A DNA stretch of 64,000 nucleotides from Brumimicrobium glaciale (GTDB lineage Bacteria; Bacteroidota; Bacteroidia; Flavobacteriales_D; Crocinitomicaceae). The stretch spans positions 186,001-250,000 of the forward strand of contig NZ_SETE01000001.1 in NCBI RefSeq assembly GCF_004152935.1. Direction: 5' to 3'. The position numbers and the translations under genes are program-made. Positions 44,225 through 52,823 of the stretch are shown piece after piece. Below the pieces are notes generated by a model. That model saw nothing but the letters and a program-made list of their open reading frames with translations. It was not told the DNA's origin and did no database searches. The stretch's first letter is position 1, and every line of letters starts with the position of its first letter.

Positions 44225-44255
44225 CAAAAAAAGACTTTACAATTAAGTAAAGTCT
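44225..44255 (-). terminator. Terminator of the tRNA transcript
   Basis: A perfect 9-bp stem (AGACTTTAC at 44232-44240, complement at 44247-44255), 6-nt loop, followed on the minus strand by seven T. It lies 11 bp past the 3' end of the tRNA gene. Confidence 0.85.
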
Positions 44256-44266
44256 TCTCTGTTATG

Positions 44267-44340
44267 TGGTCCCACCTGGGCTCGAACCAGGGACTTTCTG
44301 ATTATGAGTCAGATACTCTAACCAGCTGAGTTATAGGACC
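44267..44340 (-). tRNA. tRNA with CAU anticodon, probably elongator tRNA-Met
   Basis: On the minus strand a complete 74-nt cloverleaf can be drawn: acceptor GGTCCTA pairs with TGGGACC, D stem ACTC/GAGT, anticodon stem TCTGA/TCAGA with loop CTCATAA (anticodon CAT), and T arm CCTGG TTCGAGC CCAGG. The discriminator is A and CCA is not encoded. Anticodon stem lacks the three G-C pairs of initiator tRNA. CAU could also mark the Ile2 (lysidine-modified) tRNA, which sequence alone cannot exclude. It stands alone with its own terminator. Confidence 0.9.
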
Positions 44341-44506
44341 GGTTAATTTTAACTAAATGCCCTGAGTTTACCTCAAAGCGATTGCAAAAATAATATTATA
44401 CTTCATAATATGCAATAAGAAATGAAATATTTGTTTTTTAAAATCAACTTAAAAAAAAAGAGCGAAACAATTGTTCCACTCCTTCGGTTTAAATACAATC
44501 TGAAAC

Positions 44507-44625
44507 TTTGATAAGAAATCGTTAAAAGCAAGGCTTGTGAAGTTTAAAATTGTCAGGAGTTTATTTTCATAAATGACTGCAATTTTGGACAAGCATAACG
44601 AAGATTTTAGCGCTTTCTTGCAAAG
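44507..44625. repeat. 119-bp hairpin repeat, copy A, just after the acyl-CoA dehydrogenase stop
   Basis: The element pairs with 55438-55556 over its whole 119 bp (shared CAAGGCTTGTGAAGTTT, GAGTTTATTTT and CAAGCATAACG). Its ends are inverted repeats, AAGAAATCGTTAAAA at the left and TTTTAGCGCTTTCTT at the right. It ends 2 bp before the stop of the minus-strand gene at 44627, so it would be transcribed into the 3' untranslated region. The 44341-44626 gap holds nothing else. Confidence 0.75.
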
Positions 44626-44626
44626 T

Positions 44627-45826
44627 TTATTTTTTTTCTGGCATCTCGCGTGTGAATGCTGGAATCCCCGTAACATCCATACCTGTAATTAACAAGTGAA
44701 TATCGTGTGTTCCTTCGTATGTTACAACAGATTCAAGATTCGCCATGTGACGCATCATTGAGTATTCAGACGTAATTCCCATTCCACCGTGCATTTGTCT
44801 TGCTTCTCTTGCAATGTTCAATGCAATTTCAACGTTGTTACGTTTCGCCATTGAGATTTGTGCAGAAGTTGCTTTTCCTTCGTTTCTTAGTTGACCTAAG
44901 CGGAAAGTTAACAATTGTGCTTTTGTGATTTCAGTAATCATTTCTGCCAATTTCTTTTGCATCAATTGGAACGCTCCGATCGGAACATTAAATTGAATTC
45001 TTTCTTTAGAGTAACGCAACGCTTGATCATAACAATCCATTGCAGCACCTAAAGCACCCCAAGCAATTCCAAAACGAGCAGAATCTAAACAAGATAACGG
45101 CGCTCCAAGTCCACTTCTTCCAGGAAGCAAGTTGTCTTTTGGCACTTTTACATTATCAAAAATCAATTCACCAGTTGATGAAGCACGTAAAGATAATTTT
45201 CCGTGCATTTCAGGAGTTGAGAAACCTTCCATTCCTCTTTCCACAAGAAGTCCATGTATTCTTCCCGTTTCATCTTTTGCCCAAACAACAGCAACATCAG
45301 CAAAAGGCGCATTAGAAATCCACATTTTTGCTCCATTTAGCAAATAGTGATCTCCCATGTCCTTAAAGTTGGTTGTCATTCCTCCTGGATCTGATCCGTG
45401 ATCTGGTTCTGTTAAACCAAAACATCCCATCATTTCACCTGAAGCAAGCTTAGGTAGAAATTTTTGTTTGTGTTCTTCTGATCCGTATTTCCAAATTGGG
45501 TACATCACTAAAGAACTTTGAACAGATGCTGTAGATCTTAATCCACTATCACAACGCTCTAATTCTTGCATAATTAAACCATAAGAAATTTGGTCTAATC
45601 CTGGTCCTCCGTATTCTTCTGGTATATAAGGTCCGAATGCGCCGATTTCTCCTAATCCACTTAAAATGTGCATTGGGAAAGTTGCGTTTTCGTAATGTTC
45701 ATCAATAATTGGAGACATTTCCTTCTTTACCCAATCTCTTGCAGTATCGCGAATTAATTTATGCTCATCTGACAATAAATCGTCCATTCCATAATAATCC
45801 GGGTGCGTGTATAAATCTGACTTCAT
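44627..45826 (-). CDS. Acyl-CoA dehydrogenase, glutaryl-CoA dehydrogenase-like
   Basis: The 399-residue flavoprotein has the ACAD pattern: GCFGLTEPDHGSDPGGM and NGAKMWISNAPFADV for FAD/substrate contact, and MHGGMGITSEY near the C-terminus. LRSTASVQSSLVMYPI has the Arg and VQSSLVM block specific to glutaryl-CoA dehydrogenase, and the catalytic Glu is expected in VVTYEGTHDIHLL. The reaction would be oxidative decarboxylation of glutaryl-CoA to crotonyl-CoA in Lys/Trp degradation; isovaleryl- or other acyl-CoA substrates cannot be ruled out. It is monocistronic. Confidence 0.88.
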   Translation of the reverse strand: MKSDLYTHPDYYGMDDLLSDEHKLIRDTARDWVKKEMSPIIDEHYENATFPMHILSGLGEIGAFGPYIPEEYGGPGLDQISYGLIMQELERCDSGLRSTASVQSSLVMYPIWKYGSEEHKQKFLPKLASGEMMGCFGLTEPDHGSDPGGMTTNFKDMGDHYLLNGAKMWISNAPFADVAVVWAKDETGRIHGLLVERGMEGFSTPEMHGKLSLRASSTGELIFDNVKVPKDNLLPGRSGLGAPLSCLDSARFGIAWGALGAAMDCYDQALRYSKERIQFNVPIGAFQLMQKKLAEMITEITKAQLLTFRLGQLRNEGKATSAQISMAKRNNVEIALNIAREARQMHGGMGITSEYSMMRHMANLESVVTYEGTHDIHLLITGMDVTGIPAFTREMPEKK

Positions 45827-45848
45827 TTTCTGCTTTTTAATTCGAGAA

Positions 45849-45925
45849 CAAATTTAACGATTTAATCTCATTTTTTTAAGAATAAAGCGAATAGAAACGT
45901 TGCATATTATATTTTTGTAATTTTG
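45849..45925. promoter_or_regulatory. Divergent -7 boxes for the acyl-CoA dehydrogenase and DUF4271 genes
   Basis: TAAATTTG on the minus strand (45856-45849) ends 22 nt before the dehydrogenase ATG. TAATTTTG on the plus strand (45918-45925) lies 62 nt before the DUF4271 ATG, with TTG 15 nt upstream. Both are exact TAnnTTTG matches. Confidence 0.5.
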
Positions 45926-45987
45926 TGAACACAAATGCGCCTCTTTTTAGGTGCGAAAAGCGAAAAATCATCTTTAATAGTTTTTAA

Positions 45988-46641
45988 ATGAAAGAAATGG
46001 AGTTAACGTTACGTGAAGAACTGTTCCCACATTGGGTAATTTATGCTTTGCTGTTAACAATTACTGTACTTTCTGTTTTGAAATACCAAAGAGAAATGGT
46101 CTTTTCGCATATCTCAGTCGCATTTTTTAAATCACCATCTTCATTGCCCAATGCCAAAGAAAGTTTAAGCTTTTTAGGAAGAACAAATTGGGTTATGTTG
46201 TTGACTTATTTCGCGATATCGGGGATCGCTGTTTACATGCTTTTAGCTTATTATGAAAGTACCGACTATTGGTTGATATCATTACCAACAATAGTATATC
46301 TATTTCAACTGTTTGCTTTGTTTTTTGTTGGGTTTTTAAGTGGAGAGTTTAAATATGTTAAGGAAAACATACTATTGTTAAATTTCTCAGCACATATTAC
46401 AGGAATTGTACTCATTCCAATATTGTTTATTTGGATACTAAATCCTCAACTATCTGAATACATGGTAATGACTATTGCCGCTGTGCTTATTTTGTTTTAT
46501 TCCTTACGCGTGGTTCGAGGAATGTTACTTGCTATTCGCAATAAAGCATTGTGGTATTACATAATTTTGTACCTTTGCGGCTTGGAAATCTGGCCGATAG
46601 TTGTAGGATACCTACTTGTATCGCCTGTTTTCATTGGGTAA
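45988..46641 (+). CDS. DUF4271 family membrane protein
   Basis: The 217-residue protein has seven hydrophobic segments and the DUF4271 hallmark near the C-terminus: YYIILYLCGLEIWPIVVGYLLV (the CxLEIxPLL-like motif). DUF4271 genes commonly lie next to hemD in Bacteroidota, as here, where the HemD-like gene follows after 37 bp. Function is unknown; a role in the envelope or in heme supply is only a guess. Confidence 0.85.
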   Translation: MKEMELTLREELFPHWVIYALLLTITVLSVLKYQREMVFSHISVAFFKSPSSLPNAKESLSFLGRTNWVMLLTYFAISGIAVYMLLAYYESTDYWLISLPTIVYLFQLFALFFVGFLSGEFKYVKENILLLNFSAHITGIVLIPILFIWILNPQLSEYMVMTIAAVLILFYSLRVVRGMLLAIRNKALWYYIILYLCGLEIWPIVVGYLLVSPVFIG

Positions 46642-46678
46642 TTCGTATTGTATTTATGAACTAAAGTACTGCTAAATT

Positions 46679-47431
46679 TTGAGTATTCGAACGATTTTAG
46701 TATCACAACCAGAACCGGAAAGCAATAAAAATCCGTATCTTGCACTTGCTGAGACATATAAGCTCCAAGTTGACTTCAGACCTTTCATACATGTGGAAGG
46801 AATTGATAAGACCGAGTTTAGAAATCAAAAAGTGAATTATGCAGATCATACTGCTGTAGTTTTGACATCAAAAACTGCCGTTGATCACTATTTCCGTATG
46901 GCGGAAGAGTGTAGATTTGAGGTTCCAACAACAATGAAATATTTCTGTATTTCAGAAGCTGTCGCTTATTATTTGCAAAAGTATGTTACCTATCGGAAAA
47001 GGAAGATTTTTCATGGAAAAACAACTATTGAAGACTTAATGGATTCAATAAAAAAGCACAAAAAAGAAAAGTTTTTGTTGCCCTGTTCAGATATCCTGAG
47101 AGACAGTATTCCAATGGCTTTAGATAAAGAGAAAATCAATTATTCTAAAGTTGTTTTGTACCGCACTGTTGCATCTGATTTGTCTGATTTAGAAAGTGTG
47201 CAATATGATGTGTTGGTGTTTTTCTCTCCTTCAGGAATAGAGTCTTTATTAAAGAACTTTTCTGATTTTAAGCAGAACAATACGCTAATCGCAGCATTCG
47301 GTCCAACAACAGCAAAAGCAGTTGTTGACAATAATCTTAGATTAGATATCCATGCACCTCAACCGCAGGTACCTTCTATGTCATTGGCTATTGAGCAATT
47401 CATAAAGGACAATAAAAAGAAGAAAAAGTAA
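46679..47431 (+). CDS. hemD: Uroporphyrinogen-III synthase family protein
   Basis: The 250-residue protein starts at a TTG. It has the two-lobe HemD pattern with ILVSQPEPESNKNPY at the N-terminus, VVLTSKTAVDHYF and VFFSPSGIESLL (the FTSxNAV-like strands), and IAAFGPTTAKAVVDN (the GxxTAxxL motif). HemD closes hydroxymethylbilane to uroporphyrinogen III in heme biosynthesis. The family is poorly conserved, so the enzyme call rests on these motifs and on the DUF4271 neighbour. A terminator follows. Confidence 0.8.
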   Translation: MSIRTILVSQPEPESNKNPYLALAETYKLQVDFRPFIHVEGIDKTEFRNQKVNYADHTAVVLTSKTAVDHYFRMAEECRFEVPTTMKYFCISEAVAYYLQKYVTYRKRKIFHGKTTIEDLMDSIKKHKKEKFLLPCSDILRDSIPMALDKEKINYSKVVLYRTVASDLSDLESVQYDVLVFFSPSGIESLLKNFSDFKQNNTLIAAFGPTTAKAVVDNNLRLDIHAPQPQVPSMSLAIEQFIKDNKKKKK

Positions 47432-47448
47432 AAGTTAAAAAATTTATA

Positions 47449-47481
47449 AAAATCGTCTCGTGAAAATGAGGCGATTTTTTT
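47449..47481 (+). terminator. Rho-independent terminator after hemD
   Basis: An 11-bp stem (AAAATCGTCTC at 47449-47459 with GAGGCGATTTT at 47468-47478, one G-T pair) and an 8-nt loop, then TTTTTTT. Confidence 0.85.
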
Positions 47482-47526
47482 GTTAAAATAATTTTTATAT
47501 CAATAAATAATTATCGAATCATACCT

Positions 47527-47571
47527 CAATGGAATGGACGATTTGCAAATCTTCCCTACATTGTATCTTCG
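47527..47571. repeat. REP-like palindrome (GATTT/AAATC variant)
   Basis: CAATGGAATGGAC, then GATTTGCAAATC (47540-47551), then TTCCCTACATTGTATCTTCG. Flanks match the repeats at 7124 and 9537 while the stem bases differ. The rest of 47482-47734 is AT-rich with repeated ACGAATTT words. Confidence 0.65.
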
Positions 47572-47734
47572 AATTGAATTTTTTGAATCAACGAATTTAC
47601 GCATCAACGAATTTTTGAATTCACAAAAAAACGAATTCACCAAAAAACAAATAAACAAAAAACTATAATTCTAACCTCATCCTTAATTCAATGTCGCAAT
47701 TATGATTAAATTTATCTTTTCATAAAAATCTCTG

Positions 47735-50272
47735 ATGTCAAAAAAAGTAACAAAAACAAAGGAAGGGAATGTTTACTTCAAGAAGCCAGTAGCTAAATTC
47801 TTGATTATTCTCTTGTGGGTTGTTGGTTTAATCCCTTTTTTATTTATCGTTTATTTACGTTATATCCAAACAGATAGCGATTCATTGCCTTCTGTTTCTA
47901 TGCTTGAGAATCAAGAAGAATTATTAGCAACAACAATTTTTGCTGATGATGGAATGACTGAATTGGGAAAATATTGGACAATTAATCGAACGAGTGTACC
48001 TTATAACGAAATCTCACCTTTTGTTATATCTGCCTTAATATCAACTGAAGATGAACGATTCGAAGATCATTCGGGAATTGATGCAAAAGCGGTTGGTCGT
48101 GCATTAGCGAATATGGGAGAAGCTGGTGGAGCCTCTACAATATCGCAACAATTGGCGAAGCTGATTTTTACCTTGAAAGAAAGAGACGAAAGAAGATCTG
48201 CTCAACAAGATGGTCTCGGTAAAACTGAGGAAGAACAGCGCATTGAGAAAATGAGTGGAATAGAACGTAGATTATATGAAAAGGTAAAAGAAAACGTTAT
48301 TGCACTTCGATTGGAAAGAAGATACACAAAAAAGGAAATCATTACAATGTACTTGAATCAATTTGACTTCCTGGAGAATGCTGTTGGTATTTCGAGTGCC
48401 TCAAGAGTTTATTTTAATAAAGATGCCGCTGATTTAAATTATGAAGAAGCAGCTATTCTTGTAGGAATGTGTAAAAACCCCGGCCTTTATAATCCTTATG
48501 GTTTTACAGTAAAAGACTATTCAGGTAGAATCTCTGCAAGACAAAACATTTCAAAAGATAAGGTATCTGTTGAAGACATGAGGGCAGAAAGAGAGACTGA
48601 TTCTTTGCGTGCAATTAGCCGAAGAAACGTTGTACTTTATAAATGGTACGAGAACTCTAAAAAAGACAATCCAGCTTTAACAAGTAAAATTACCAAAGAA
48701 CAATTTGATAGCTTAAAAACCTTACCGATTTTAACAGATTATCAAACGGTAGATCACAAGGAAGGATTAGCGCCTTATTTTAGAGAATCTTTACGAGGGA
48801 AAATTACCAATATTTTGAATGAAAAATTGGACAATGGAAAGTTGAGATATACTAAAGCAAATGGAGATTCCTACAATATTTATGATGATGGTTTAAAGAT
48901 ATATACGACTATTAATGCGGATATCCAGAGACATGCTGAGAATGCTTTGGTAAAACATTTAAAAAATAATATTCAAGAACCATTTACAAAGAACAATCAA
49001 AGGACTGATAAATATCCTTTTGCATATAATATTGATGAAAGTTCAATAGAATCAATGATGAACAGTGCTCGAAAAAGATCGACTCGCTACAGAAGTATGC
49101 GAAGAAGAGACATTTCTGTTGAGGAAGCTATTGCGAGTTTCGATAAAAAAACACCAATGAAAGTATTTTCTTGGAATGGAGATATTGATACTGTTTTAAC
49201 ACCAAACGATTCTATTCGCTATTATAAAAACATCATGCGTGCAGGTTTGGTTTCAATTGAGCCGCAAACAGGATTTATCAAAGCATGGGTTGGAGGGCCA
49301 GATATTAATCATTTCTCTTACGATCACGTGGCACAAGGAAAACGTCAGGTTGGTTCTACAATTAAGCCCTTTATTTATTCTGCTGGAATGCAGTTTGGAG
49401 TAATAACACCTTGTGAAACTACACCAAATATTTCATATTGCGTGGATGTTCAAACGGGTTCTAGACCAGAAGATATGACGCAATGGTGTCCAAAAAATTC
49501 TGGATCGAAAATGAATGGTGAGCCAATTGAATTTCAAAAAGGGCTAGCCAATTCTATGAATAATATTACTGTTGCAGTAATGTCTAAAATGGGAGGTGTT
49601 GCTGGACCAAGGGCAGTGGCAAAACTGATGAGTAATTTGAATATCAACCTGAGAAAAGAAGATATCGTTCCTGCAATGTGTTTGGGAGTAATGGATTTAT
49701 CTTTATTGGAAATAGTGGGTGCTCAATCTGCATTCGTTAATGGTGGAATTTACACTGAACCAACTTCTATTATTAGAATTGAAGACAGGAATGGAAATGT
49801 TATTTATGAACATCAACCCGTTTCTCGTGAAGCTATGTCAGAAGAGTTAGCGTATGCAACTTTAAGCATGATGCAAAAAGTAGTAACGCAAGGAACTGCA
49901 GCAAGTTTAAGAGGAACTTGGAGAGGTGATTGGGGTGGAATTACACAACCAACTGCTGGTAAAACAGGGACAACTCAGAACAACTCTGATGGTTGGTTTA
50001 TGGGGTTAACTCCAGATTTAGTAACGGGAGTTTGGGTAGGAGCAGAGGATATGGCTGTGCGTTTCCGTTCAATGGAATGGGGACAAGGTGCGCGTTTGGC
50101 TTTGCCGATCTATGGATATATGATGCAAGGTGTTTACAAAGACCCAAACATTCATATTTCAACAGAGGAGTTTGAAGTGCCTTATGGTTACGCTAGTTCA
50201 ATGTATAATTGTAATAATAAGTCAGGGTCAAATGGTGGCGAGGAAACACCAGATTTTGGAATAGGATTTTAA
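47735..50272 (+). CDS. Class A penicillin-binding protein 1A (transglycosylase-transpeptidase)
   Basis: The 845-residue protein has a short cytoplasmic N-terminus, one transmembrane helix (about 22-42), a glycosyltransferase-51 domain (catalytic Glu105 in ISTEDERFEDH; GASTISQQLAKL at 133-143) and a transpeptidase domain with active-site Ser541 in GSTIKPF, SMN (607-609) and KTGT (743-746). It polymerises and cross-links peptidoglycan at the outer face of the inner membrane. A roughly 100-residue insertion rich in Arg (about 420-500) separates the domains. The CoA-transferase gene follows 15 bp later. Confidence 0.95.
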   Translation: MSKKVTKTKEGNVYFKKPVAKFLIILLWVVGLIPFLFIVYLRYIQTDSDSLPSVSMLENQEELLATTIFADDGMTELGKYWTINRTSVPYNEISPFVISALISTEDERFEDHSGIDAKAVGRALANMGEAGGASTISQQLAKLIFTLKERDERRSAQQDGLGKTEEEQRIEKMSGIERRLYEKVKENVIALRLERRYTKKEIITMYLNQFDFLENAVGISSASRVYFNKDAADLNYEEAAILVGMCKNPGLYNPYGFTVKDYSGRISARQNISKDKVSVEDMRAERETDSLRAISRRNVVLYKWYENSKKDNPALTSKITKEQFDSLKTLPILTDYQTVDHKEGLAPYFRESLRGKITNILNEKLDNGKLRYTKANGDSYNIYDDGLKIYTTINADIQRHAENALVKHLKNNIQEPFTKNNQRTDKYPFAYNIDESSIESMMNSARKRSTRYRSMRRRDISVEEAIASFDKKTPMKVFSWNGDIDTVLTPNDSIRYYKNIMRAGLVSIEPQTGFIKAWVGGPDINHFSYDHVAQGKRQVGSTIKPFIYSAGMQFGVITPCETTPNISYCVDVQTGSRPEDMTQWCPKNSGSKMNGEPIEFQKGLANSMNNITVAVMSKMGGVAGPRAVAKLMSNLNINLRKEDIVPAMCLGVMDLSLLEIVGAQSAFVNGGIYTEPTSIIRIEDRNGNVIYEHQPVSREAMSEELAYATLSMMQKVVTQGTAASLRGTWRGDWGGITQPTAGKTGTTQNNSDGWFMGLTPDLVTGVWVGAEDMAVRFRSMEWGQGARLALPIYGYMMQGVYKDPNIHISTEEFEVPYGYASSMYNCNNKSGSNGGEETPDFGIGF

Positions 50273-50287
50273 TAGAATAAAATTAGT

Positions 50288-50986
50288 ATGAGAAAGACTG
50301 TAGATAATGTAGAAAAAGCCTGTGAAGGTATAGAATCAGGAATGACCTTAATGTTAGGTGGTTTTGGTTTATGCGGTATTCCAGAGAATTCAATAGAGCA
50401 TCTCGTGAAAATGGAGGTGAAAGATTTGACATGTATTTCTAATAATGCAGGTGTTGATGATTTTGGATTGGGATTATTACTGCATAAGAAACAAATCAAG
50501 AAAATGATTTCTTCTTATGTTGGAGAAAACGATGAATTTGAACGTCAAATGCTTTCAGGTGAACTTGAGGTAGATTTAATTCCTCAAGGTTCTTTGGCTG
50601 AACGCTGTCGTGCTGGAGGAACTGGCATTCCAGCTTTCTATACTCCGGCTGGTTTTGGAACTGAAGTAGCGGAAGGAAAAGAAATTCGTGAGTTTAATGG
50701 AAAACCACATATTTTAGAAACAGCATTAACAGCCGATTATGCAATTGTAAAAGCATGGAAAGGGGATACCGAAGGTAATTTAATATACAAAGGAACAGCA
50801 AGAAACTTCAATCCAGTAATGGCAATGGCAGGTAAAATCACCATCGCAGAAGTGGAGGAATTAGTCGAAGCTGGAGAGTTAGATCCTAACCAAATTCATA
50901 CCCCTGGAATTTTTGTTCAACGTATTTTTCAAGGTAAAAAATTCGAAAAAAGAATTGAGCAATTAACGGTAAGAAAGAAAGCTTAA
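50288..50986 (+). CDS. scoA: 3-oxoacid CoA-transferase subunit A
   Basis: The 232-residue protein has the family-I CoA-transferase subunit A signature [12 protein letters not shown] (about 23-34) and the alpha/beta body with [25 protein letters not shown] and [10 protein letters not shown]. Subunit A with B transfers CoA between succinyl-CoA and acetoacetate; the catalytic Glu is in subunit B. No subunit B gene follows: a terminator closes the transcript after 20 bp and the next gene is a glycosyltransferase. It is 15 bp from the PBP gene and could be cotranscribed with it. Confidence 0.92.
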   Translation: MRKTVDNVEKACEGIESGMTLMLGGFGLCGIPENSIEHLVKMEVKDLTCISNNAGVDDFGLGLLLHKKQIKKMISSYVGENDEFERQMLSGELEVDLIPQGSLAERCRAGGTGIPAFYTPAGFGTEVAEGKEIREFNGKPHILETALTADYAIVKAWKGDTEGNLIYKGTARNFNPVMAMAGKITIAEVEELVEAGELDPNQIHTPGIFVQRIFQGKKFEKRIEQLTVRKKA

Positions 50987-51007
50987 AAATTAATTGAATA
51001 TATATTG

Positions 51008-51040
51008 AGCAGTGTTTCCTTAAGGAGATACTGCTTTTTT
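51008..51040 (+). terminator. Rho-independent terminator after scoA
   Basis: A 12-bp stem (AGCAGTGTTTCC at 51008-51019 with GGAGATACTGCT at 51024-51035, two wobble pairs), loop TTAA, and a T run. Confidence 0.85.
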
Positions 51041-51396
51041 ATGCTATCCACTTTATTGTATCTAGCTTTAGCTTCTAAAAAATCTAATATCTAACAATGG
51101 ATTTTAGACAATCAGACTTTTTTGTCTAACGTCTAACATCTAAATTGTCCAACATCTATATCTAAAGATACTTATAGAATTCTATTCTCATTTGAACATA
51201 AGGTGTTTTCAGACCATAATGGTTCGGTTTTATAGCATTGATGATTTGAGTTTTTCAAACTTCAAGGTGAAAAATCAGAGTTTAAAAAGATGACATTCAC
51301 AATAATAGATGTGAGAAAACCATTAAAAATAGAAAAAGCGACTTTCTCTACACATTATTCTCTAAATTAGTACTTTTTTAAACCCAAGTTTTAGCA
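51041..51396. other. Gap without a gene between scoA and the glycosyltransferase
   Basis: About 356 bp hold no open frame of note. A run of TCTAAT/TCTAAC words at about 51070-51170 is a simple-repeat stretch. Nothing here resembles a CoA-transferase subunit B. A TACTTTTT near 51371 is a weak -7 candidate for the next gene. Confidence 0.6.
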
Positions 51397-52116
51397 ATGA
51401 GTATTCAAAAATTATCTATTCTAATTCCTGCATATAATGAAGGAAGAACTATTCATCTTATTTTGGATAGAGTTAAGGATGTTAAATTGGTTAATGATAT
51501 CGAAAAAGAAATCATCATAGTTAATGATTGTTCTAGCGATGACACAGTGATTAAGATCAATGAATACATGAAAAACAATCCGGATTTTAATATTCAATTG
51601 TTTTCTCAAGATAGAAATAAAGGAAAGGGAGCGGCTATTAATCGTGCAATTCAAGAATGCAGTGGAGACTATATGATTATTCAAGATGCAGATTTAGAAT
51701 ATGATCCAGAGGACTATAATCTTCTCCTAAAACCTATTTTTATGGACAATGCTGATGTTGTATATGGTTCACGATTTGTCGGACATCATCCACACAGAAT
51801 ATTGTTCTATTGGCATTCTATTGGAAATAAATTCTTAACCAATTTATCCAATATTATGACGAATCTGAATTTGTCAGATATGGAAACTTGCTATAAATTA
51901 ATTAGAACTTCTATTGCGAAAGATTTAGTAATTAAAGAAAATCGTTTTGGAATTGAACCAGAAATCACAGCTAAATTAGCCAGAGTTCCAAGAGTCAAAA
52001 TTTATGAAGTTGGAATTTCTTACTACGGAAGAACCTACGAAGACGGTAAGAAAATTGGTTGGAAAGACGGAGTTAGAGCAATTTGGTGTATTTTCAAATA
52101 TAGATTTTCTAAATAA
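51397..52116 (+). CDS. Family 2 glycosyltransferase (dolichyl/undecaprenyl-phosphate mannosyltransferase-like)
   Basis: The 239-residue protein has the GT-A fold of family 2: [38 protein letters not shown] and the metal-binding [12 protein letters not shown] (DAD motif), then VVYGSRF. There are no transmembrane helices, so it belongs with the short DPM1-like enzymes that charge a lipid phosphate with a hexose. It has no sugar-gene neighbours; a MITE copy lies immediately downstream. Confidence 0.9.
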   Translation: MSIQKLSILIPAYNEGRTIHLILDRVKDVKLVNDIEKEIIIVNDCSSDDTVIKINEYMKNNPDFNIQLFSQDRNKGKGAAINRAIQECSGDYMIIQDADLEYDPEDYNLLLKPIFMDNADVVYGSRFVGHHPHRILFYWHSIGNKFLTNLSNIMTNLNLSDMETCYKLIRTSIAKDLVIKENRFGIEPEITAKLARVPRVKIYEVGISYYGRTYEDGKKIGWKDGVRAIWCIFKYRFSK

Positions 52117-52145
52117 TATTTGTAAGAAAAATCAATACTTTTTTT

Positions 52146-52672
52146 GGCTCTATATGAAATACTGTGGGTAATCAATTTTAATCCTTTGAAAAATTAATAG
52201 TTCTAGTACGAATTTAACTGTAACCTACACGAGTTGTATTTTAAGGTATTTAACCAAATCATCATTTCATTTTTACAAAAAAAATAATCATATAGAGTCC
52301 TGTATTTCAGTTTGTTAGTCCCGTAGGGACGGCATATTAATAGCCAAGGACGTAAGTCCTTGGTTTAAAACAAATAGATATAATACAAAACCCAACAAAA
52401 TCGACCTAATTGCATGCAATTAGGTCGATTTTGTTGGGTTTTGTTTCGGTTTGTATCGTTTGGCGTATGGACTTACGTCCATCCCTATTAACATGCCGTC
52501 CCTCTGGGACTTCGAATAATAAATACTTAAATAACAGGGGTTTATAAAATTAAGCGAAATGTATTTTAATAGAAAGTTTCCATTTAAGTAAAATTAGAAC
52601 CAAATTAACAATCGTTTAGCTTCAATTAAAACCATAGATTTTAAATCTATCCACACAAAATTATATAGAACC
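52146..52672. mobile_element. MITE copy B (partner of 24864-25385)
   Basis: The 527-bp element matches copy A almost throughout, with the same inverted termini (GGCTCTATATGA... and its partner) and hairpin core. Flanking 8-mers CTTTTTTT (52138-52145) and CTCTTTTT (52673-52680) differ at one base, the size and pattern of a target duplication. The main difference from copy A is the segment around 52277-52306. No coding capacity. Confidence 0.85.
52385..52444. repeat. 60-nt perfect palindrome at the centre of MITE copy B
   Basis: Same 30-bp arms as in copy A apart from one paired change (ACAAAACCC/GGGTTTTGT here, ACAGAACCC/GGGTTCTGT in A). Confidence 0.9.
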
Positions 52673-52774
52673 CTCTTTTTATATAATATAGCTAGTAGAA
52701 TAGATTGTCATTAAATGTGCAAGTCCAATCCCGAAGCACAATCCCGCTCTCTGCTCTCCTCACTCACTCTGTAA

Positions 52775-52823
52775 TTTTTAGACTGCTGCCAAGAGTTTGA
52801 AACTCGTGGCTGCAGTCTAAAAA
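52775..52823. repeat. 24-bp imperfect inverted repeat overlapping a stop codon
   Basis: Arms 52775-52798 and 52800-52823 (TTTTTAGACTGC... with two mismatches) flank a one-base loop. The stop of the minus-strand gene (52817-52819) is inside the right arm. It may terminate transcription from either side, although no separate T run lies outside the stem. The core GAGTTTGAAACTC resembles the REP-like palindromes elsewhere. Confidence 0.55.

Noticed and set aside
44114-44329. 71-residue plus-strand open frame ending in a Trp-Ser-His-Leu-Gly-Ser-Asn-rich tail
   Set aside because: It overlaps the tRNA gene and its terminator on the other strand; the tail is a known kind of translation of tRNA sequence and not a protein.
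44267-44340. Initiator tRNA-fMet
   Set aside because: The first pair is G-C instead of a mismatch and the anticodon stem lacks three consecutive G-C pairs.
44449-44676. 75-residue minus-strand frame overlapping the acyl-CoA dehydrogenase end
   Set aside because: It runs out of frame through the dehydrogenase tail and into the hairpin repeat; no independent support.
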